From Branchiostoma floridae (taxonomy: Eukaryota; Chordata; Leptocardii; Amphioxiformes; Branchiostomatidae): DNA of 64,000 nucleotides. Positions 23,701-32,700 of this stretch are shown in pieces. The DNA lies in the NCBI RefSeq assembly GCF_000003815.2, contig NC_049984.1, positions 18,356,326 through 18,420,325 of the forward strand, in the 5' to 3' direction. The notes beneath the pieces are model-generated. The model saw only the letters and a program-made list of their open reading frames with translations, was not told the DNA's origin and searched no databases. Every line of letters begins with the position of its first letter. Position 1 is the stretch's first letter. Both the position numbers and the translations under genes were made by a program.

Positions 23701-26700
23701 CACTTCATCCAGGTGTAAAAAAAGGGTACCTAACTTTGGTCAAGGTAAAAGTACTTACCTTCTGTCTGTACTGTGTATGGGGTACTAGTACTATTAGTAT
23801 AAGTTACTAAAACTGCCAGTGCCACATTGTCCTCGTCCAAAAGTCCAAAAGCAAATAGAAAAAAATAGAAATGTTGCTGTACCGAACGTTACTATGTTCG
23901 TTCTTTCAGGTTACTAGTAACGAAACTATTAGTGGTGATGAATAAAGCAAAATCTGCATGCTATTTGCCACCCATAATGCACATTTTATTTTCTATATGT
24001 GAGCTATCAAGTATAATTATCGAAGAGGCATTCATTGTTTCCTAGAGTATGACAACACTACCAGTAACCACACTCTGCTGGAGGACATGCTGTTCTCAAG
24101 ACCCACCACCAACTCCTTCAAGATACAGCTGTCGTCTGGCATCAGTCTAACCACGACCTCAGAAAAGGTAAGATATTTTGGTCTCACATAGATTGTAGCG
24201 ATGTATGATTTGATTTTAATATTCAGCAACGATCTTAGCCATTTTTATCGTATAAAGGTAACGCGAATATCTTCCATCTGCGCTCTAATAACATAGCCTG
24301 TCCTTGGTGCTGAACACGCTTTCAACAAAATGCACGTGTTAATGGTGCAAAACACGCCTATCAAATCAAATATGTATGCCACTGGTGCGCAACACGATCT
24401 GCACACAAACCTGTCCTTGGTACTGAACACACTATCTGCACGAATGAACATATCAGTGGTGAACAACACCATATCTATACACTTGTTCCTTGGTGCCGAA
24501 TACGCTATCAACACAAATGCGCATGCCACTGGTGCTACAAGTATTTTTCCGTCACGACTACTTTCATAACTAGATTGTAAAAAAAAAATCTATATATTCA
24601 CCTAAATAACCAGCATGCCTACAGTTTTGAACCTTGGATATGACTCAGTTTTGGTGTCACACTCTTATTTTCTTACACCATGACATCGATCTCACGAGCA
24701 CATCCGTTCGTTCTCCCCAGAACATGCTGGCCGTGGTCGTGTCGGCCCCCGATGAGTACATGAACAGTACCCAGGGTCTACTCGGCTATTGGGACGGGGA
24801 TGAGACTAACGACTTCACCGCCTTTAACGGCAGCGTCTTGGACGTCAACGCCAGCGAGAGTGACATCTTCAAGTACTTTGGACAGTCTTGTAAGTCCAAC
24901 CAGTCTGAGTATGAATCAGTTGCAGGGATCACGGTAAAATTTCTTTATCCTTGATCTGTACCCCTTTGCTTCGAGATTATCAAATATTGTCTGTTGTTAT
25001 ATCCATATTCAGGTTTAATAGTATCCAGATTGTGCCTTGATGTTCTTACTTATATGTCTTGTTTTTTTTACATGTTGTTACTTAAATGTTATTTACTGTA
25101 CGTTGTTGGTGTTATTTCTATGTGGGAGGGCAACTTGTAAAGATCGCTCTGGACATGTTTGCCCTCCCCATCGCTTTGTAGTGAATTCAAATAAACAAGT
25201 AAATTATCTATCTGGATTTTGGGGGAAATGTCGATATATGAAGCCTTTTGTTTACCTACAACTCAACATATACAGTGTCGAAAGAAATTCTGCCCTAAAG
25301 TTACCGAACAACTTGCAATATGGATTCGACGTTAACTTAGAAACGTAGCTGACGAATTGTTGATAAGCCAACATTTTCCACTGTAGTCCAGTTGACGGAG
25401 GCGGACGGCAGGTTGAAGACGAGGTTCCACTATCTGGAAGGAGAAAGTCTGGAGACCATGAGAGACACGTCCTTCTCGCCTCAGTTCACGGACGCCGTCA
25501 CCTTCGACGACCCGGAGTTAGAAGTGCAAGCCAGGCAAGCTCGATAGTTATGCTGTCTTTAGTTATTGTTGCTATGCTGTTATTAGTATATTCGTATGGT
25601 AAATAGTCCACCAGAGAGTCGATATTACCTGGCTGCGCACTTTTAACAGAGACTTGAATGCAATAGAGATATATCAAACAGACGTTGAAATTCTTTTTTC
25701 GAAGAGGTTGACTTTGTCACGTTGTCCGCGTTCTGTTTTGTGCATGGACGTAGGTTTCCGTGTTTTGTGTTGTGTACAGATTCAGTTAGACGTTTTCAGG
25801 GTTCTGTGTTGTGTACTCATTTAGTTAGGCGTTTTCCGGGTTCTGTGTTGTGTACAGATTTAGTTAAGCGTTTTCTGGGGTCTGTGTTGTGTACAGATTT
25901 AGTTAGGCGTTTTCCGGGTTCTGTGTTATGTACAGACTTAATTAGGCGTTTTCCGGGGTCTGTGTTGTGCACAGATTTAGTTAGGCGTTTTCTGGGGTCT
26001 GTGTTGTGTACAGATTTAGTACGACGTTTTCTGGGTTCTGTGTTGTGTACAGATCTAGATTTCTTTAGGGGTTTTCCGGGGTTTTTGTTATGCACAGATT
26101 TAGTAAGACGTTTTCTGGGTTCTGTGTTGTGTACATATTTAGTTAGGCGTTTTCCGGGTTCTGTGTTGTGTACAGATTTAGTAAGACATTTTCTGTGTTC
26201 TGTGTTTTACACAGAGCACTTTGCGGAGACGACCAGAACTGCCTGTTTGACATCAGCCAGACAGGAGATGTGAGTGTCGGAGAGACCACAAAGACACAGT
26301 CCGACAAACTGACGGAGGAAAACGCCCAGCTAGGTTAGTTGCCATCTTTGTATAGTCACAAACACAGACACACACATGTACACTCAGAAACAGTCATAGA
26401 ATTTTCATCAATGTATCATTATATACTGCATTAGGTTTCATGATTATCATACTTCAACTTTCAGCAAACTTTCCACCGGAAGTTGACGGCCCAGACGACA
26501 TCAACGCCACCATGGGGGAGATCATCAACATCCGCATCAACGCTTCTGACGCCAACGGTGACGACATCACGTTCGACCTTGATGAGGGCGTCCCGCTGTT
26601 CGTCAGCATGGCGTCTGATGAAGACACTGCCAACATCACGTGGAACGTCACTTCCGGGGAGGAGTTTGATTTGAAGGTAACCATGTAATGTCCTAGACCA

Positions 26701-29700
26701 TCGATATTACACACAAAAAGGGGGGGGGGCAAAGGCAGGGGGTAAAGAGCTGTATGTAGAAGGTATGTAACCACGGATTACGTAGACTTGTTGCAACCCA
26801 TACCTTGAAACATGACACTATTCTTAGCCTATACGTTTGACTTACTGCCTGGTGTTTCAATATAACAGATATACAAGAACACCCCAGGTGTGAATCATAA
26901 TAATGGAGACAACTCTTATTACTCCTTTGGTAATTTGGTACGAAGGACTGAACAGAGCCTGCTGAGAGTAGCGGATTAGAATCATTGAAAATACAAAGTC
27001 GGCACCACATGACCGCTTCAAATAACGTCATTAGGTCGTGATTGCCACCTTGGATGTAACATTAGCACAGCATGAGTAGGAACCCTCCGGCTCTTCTACG
27101 TCAAAGCAGATTGTCATTAGCGTAGATGTCGTCTGGGGTAAGCTGTTAGCATGGTAGCCATCAGCAGTAACGGTAGAAAGTTTGAAATTTGATAGATGTA
27201 CCCAAAAGAGTTTTGATGCTAAATTTCACTGACATTTCAATCATTGCTTGCCGTGTAGGTCATTCTGACCGACTCAAACAACGGCTCCATCCAGTACTGG
27301 CCGACTGTGCGCGTCTGCGCATGCTACAACGGTGGGACGTGTGTGGATAGCGATGATGATGATGATACATCATCTGACAACTCTACTGAAACAAGGTTTA
27401 ATTTGCACATCCTGTATATAGTACTTAACCTCCTCAGGCGAAATCTCACTGTTCTGCAAAAGTACATTCCATGTTTGTTTTTGGCTGCGGGAATATTTCG
27501 TGTCTACACGTCGAGAATGTGAAGACCATGACCCGTTACATATTGTTAGAAAAAGGCCTAGTTAAGCTTCAGAGCGTTAACTACAGCAGGAGTATCTATT
27601 AAATTTGTTGAAGAATCGCCCTCTTACACATTTCATTGTTAGTTCACATTTCATTGATTGTACAATGCGTTTGAAGTTAGAAGCGTTGATCCGTTGTATT
27701 GCATCCCTTACAATAGTTACGTATACTTTGCGCGTCCTTAGAAGTGTTAAATGTACAATGACAAATGTTTCGAAAGACGGAATCTTTAAAACAGTTCTTC
27801 TGCGTTGAGAGATACCAGTTTCATGGCACCAGACTCATCATTGGAATTCGCAAGGTCCTGATCAGTATTTTTCGAAGGCAAGATTTGGTAGACTGAGTTG
27901 AGACACTGGAATAAAAGTTAAGTTTCTCATCAGCCATGTGCCGGTTTCCCAGGTTCGTCCTACAAGCCTGCACCTGTGAGGAAGGGTACACAGGTGTCCA
28001 GTGTGAGAGCGACATCGACGCCTGCGAGGAAAACTCCCAGCCCTGCTACGAAGGTGTCCGTTGTAGGGACTATCCTGCGCCTGCGAACATCTCGGGATAC
28101 GAGTGCGGACCTTGTCCCACTGGATTCTCCGGAGATGGGGAGACTTGCGAGGGTATGTTGATGTTCAGGTTTTGGTGTGCCTTTTAGCCTAACAATTTAT
28201 GGCATGCTTACCACAATACTAGACACAGAACACTATATACCCAAATAACTTCGAACTTTTTTGTTTATCCGAACTTTTTGTTATCCAGCACGAGATGATT
28301 TCCTTAAGGAATATTGACAAATAGGTACCGTATTACTGTTTGATTATACTTAAGAATGGCACTAACAGCCCTCGTAAGTGCCAGGTCTCTAGAGCCAAAG
28401 ACAGGGATGGATTGATGTGTTTGAAAGACTGGAGTATTTGTTTGTTTGTTGAAAGATTATCGAGAACGTATCACATCTACACCTTGTCAATTGTCACCTT
28501 TATTACATTATATTCCTGACGATTGTTCGATCTGCTCTACGTTCTCTTACAGACATTAACGAGTGTAACGCCACCGACAGCGGACAGACATGCGCACAGA
28601 TCTGTGTCAACTACCCAGGATCCTTCACGTGCGACTGCCATTCCGGCTATCAGTTAAACGATGACGGACTGAATTGCGATGGTAACCTTTGGCGTTATCT
28701 TCTGATTCAAAAATGTTTAGACACAAACATAGGTATCTTTTACTCCAATCAAGCTACCATCCAAGCTATAGAAATAGCTGTTTGAATGTATTTCTGTGTA
28801 ACTTCAACAATCATTAGATTTAGAGTGTCACCTAACCCTAATCCTAACCCTAACCCTTGGATGTGAATTTTGTCATAGAATGACAGATAATTGTTTACAT
28901 ATTGTTGTCGTTGTTAATATTGTTTAGATGTAAACGAGTGTGAGCCTGCACATGACTGTGACCACCAGTGTCATAACAACATCGGCTCCTACCACTGCTC
29001 CTGTAACAGCGGCTTCGAGCTGAACAATGACAACAAGACCTGCTCGCGTGAGTGTTGCAGTTTACCAGATTGTTTTGGGGGTTTCTGGAAAACGTAGTAC
29101 AACCCCAATTGGTTAAATAATTAGACTGAATAGTTCAAGAGTGCAGTAAACCGGCCTTACAATTACGCATGGGTTAACTTCTCTTGTAGTTTTCGTTTTA
29201 ACAAAGATACAAATAGCTTCGTATCATTTTCATATTTCACTCAACTTGTTATTATTACTCTATTGGCACTGCCTCAAAAATTTATCCTGCTGTACATGTA
29301 CAATGAAACACTATACCGACGTTCCGTTTGCTCTATATAAATAACAGTGACTTCTAGACGGTTCGTTTGAAGTATTGAAAGGTTTGACATTTCACCATGA
29401 ACATTTCCATACCGACGTTTCATTTGCTCTATATACATAACAGTGACTGCTAGTTAAATGGTTCGTCTATTAAGTGATAAAAGGTTTGACATTTTACCAT
29501 GAACATCCCCAGCCACCGACCAGTGCACGGCGGAGAAGGAAGCGGTGTGTGACGGTGCGAACGGCGGCTGCTACCGCGAGGGGGGAACGGAAACCTGCTA
29601 CTGCAACAAAGGTTACACTCTGAACGGGAACGACTGTGATGGTGAGTTGAACAATAATGTAATGACGTTGCTGTAATTGTAACCGCATTGTGTAAGTGCA

Positions 29701-32700
29701 TTATGAAAGTTCAATGTGGTTTATGTGATAATTGTTACAATGTGCATGGTTCCTTCCTAAGACTTACGGCACATGCCAACTCTTATGTTTGGTACTAGAA
29801 TATATGATTCAAATGTACGTAATTGGAGCATTTTTTTCAATGAAATGTTTCGTATGACGCTTGCATTTCACATTGACAAATAAATCCCATCATTCCGCAT
29901 CTACGGCCGTGTTAATATGTACCCGTTCATGACTTGTACTTGTACTACTGAATTTTGTCGATCGGTTGAATGGTCGATTATTTATTTGATCGATCGATTT
30001 AATTGATAAATTAGCACAGATTGAAGTGATCATTGTTACTACTTGTCATCAAGAGCCAGGCCTCTCTCACCACTGTTTTGGAAGAGCGATAAGTACTGCA
30101 AGCACTTTCAACAATGTCCGCAATAATGAGTCAAACATTCAATTTTAAACTGTTTTCATGACCGACGCCTTTCTTCTGTTTTTCAGACGTAGATGAGTGC
30201 ACCAGTGGAGAGAACAGGTGTAACCAGGAATGTGAGAACACTGCAGGTGGCTACAGCTGCAGCTGTGAGGACGGCTACAGGACAGACGAGTCAGACCCCT
30301 ACACCTGCCAAGGTAAGGGGTAGCATACTTCGTTTTCCATGTCGCATAATACGTATAGAATGTACGACAAGCGCAAGTTGTATGAGTCATACACTGTACC
30401 AAATTATGACGTTTTTTTTTTGCATTGCAACGCGGTAACCATTTAATACGCATGCATACTGAATATTGGGCACTATGTAACTATGTTCATGTTTAGTCGA
30501 CGCCAATATAGAGAGAATTTTAATCTAGTTTATGATCAAAGGCACTCAGTTAATCTGTGATGTCCATCATTGTATTACTGATTTTGTACCAATCATTTCA
30601 GAAGCGGAGACACATCATGATTTGTTGTCTTACTTATAACCTTTACCAACCCACTTTTTTCAGATATTGACGAGTGTTTTGAAGATGACTACAACTGTAC
30701 GGACACGCAGCTGTGTGTCAACATTCCAGGCGACTACGCATGCGCCTGTCTGCCGGGGTTAGTCGAAGTTAACGGCGATTGTACAGGTGAGGTCATATTT
30801 GCTTCTGTGTCTGAGTTACTAGTATCTGTGATGTTAACGTTGTACCAATTAAATGGCTTGAAAGTCACCACAAGTGTTTATTTGAGGAAATAATGACAAG
30901 AAGCTCCAGGACATACACCTTGATGGAATAACAAAGAATGAATAGAAGCATTCTTGACAGGTAATGATATTCATCCAAATCGGTATAAGAAGAATATTCA
31001 TCATAATCATCATAGTGTAGACAAACATCGTTGAAGAATGAAATGTAGTTTATATTAGGAATACCTTAATTTTATGTGTATCCAGACTTACCTGACGATG
31101 AGAAACCAGTGCCCACGTCTAACAGGGTTCCTACAAATGAGGAGAAGAGAGGAGTTGTGGTCTTTACTGCTGAGATGTCCATCAGTCAAGTATGTGGATG
31201 TTTATTCCTTCATGTGTATATTTCGATCATAAAGACATTGTCTACTTACAAATCTAATAAATACAGCCATCCACATTAACCCTCTAATGAAGAACAGTCA
31301 AAGTAAATTCATCTTGTTTTCGTGACTTCATTTCTTTTTATCTAGTTTCATTTCAAATCAAATAGTCTGGATTTAACACTGCCTGTTTTCGCCATGTATA
31401 TTCACATCGTAAATTAGTTGAACTCGGCGCAGTGAGTTGTATTGTTACGTCTACGGGAAAGGTGGACTTAACTATTACAACGTTTTATAAGTTTTGTTAA
31501 GTTGTTATTCGTTAAGACGAACAAGAATCACGAATCGTTTGAACTTGTCCAACGTCTGTAGTACACGGTGTCCAGAGACCTGGCATTCTCCCAGGCCGTC
31601 GCTGCCGCCGCCACCAGCCACTGTAGCAGCCACGCTGCCGAGTGTGGTCTGAGGACGGACTCCTCACGTAAAAGGTACCACTGCACTTTTCGTGAAGTCC
31701 ATGGAAATTTATCGTTGAATAGATTCATTAGCCACGTATATACACAGGTAATGGAATTTTCATCAAGCAGTGACTACTTTCCAAAGGTAAACACACTATC
31801 GATGGCGGGGTGAGGGGCAGAAGATCTACCCAAGTCTCGACTTAGTTCTCGCGACTCTCGCGCGAACTAGATCACTCCGTGAACAAGATAGACTGATAGT
31901 CATCGAAAATTTGGAGGTCCGTGTGTTTACCTTTGAAAAGTAGTCACTGCTTGATGAAAATTCTATTAACATGGACATTTGATTTTCTATCATTGAAGAT
32001 TCATGTTTTAGCTTTCTGCGTACTACTTGATACTCACTGACGATGATAAAAAGAAGAAATGTAGAGTTCAAATTTTATCTGGAAATGAAAAAAAGCCCAA
32101 TTTCAATTTTATTTTTGGACTTTGCGCCTCAAACGACGGGCAGTCTTGCCATGAAATATTTCCAAGAAGGACCCTCCGGAATGGCAAAATCTACCTATCT
32201 ATTTGATATGAAAAGTGATACTGATTGTTTTTCTACAGGAGGCAGACAGTAGATGTGGAGTTTACGGAGCTGCACGTTCTGCGTCTCCCAGACTACCCGG
32301 TAGAGTTGAGCGGCTCCAGCCTGCAGTTGGCCCTGTACGTCCTGCTGCCGGAGTCTCTCCGGGCTGACAACATCACCACGGTCATACCTGGCCAGGAACT
32401 CATCACTATCATCGGAAATTCCCTCCAGGTAAAAGAACAATATTTTCTTGGCAATGTTTGAAATGTTTATGCTTATATGAGTTTTGGGGGAAAATGCTCT
32501 ACTTGGTTACATTTTCTGTTAAAGAATCAATGTATTCAGTCAGGAAAACGAGGGTCAAATTGGATAATGGACCCTAGCAGCTTATCTATGGTACTGCAGA
32601 GGTACTACCGGTTTTGATTTCTCGTGTTCTGGGCATAAGATGGTTACTTACTTCTCGTGTTTTGGGCATGAGATGGTTAGTGGCAGAGAGTAAGTGGTGT

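Noticed and set aside
25722-26273. 183-codon ORF over the 39-bp repeat
   Set aside because: Its frame does not match the exon 21 reading frame and the conserved [10 protein letters not shown] exon begins in another frame after the acceptor. Kept as a minisatellite.
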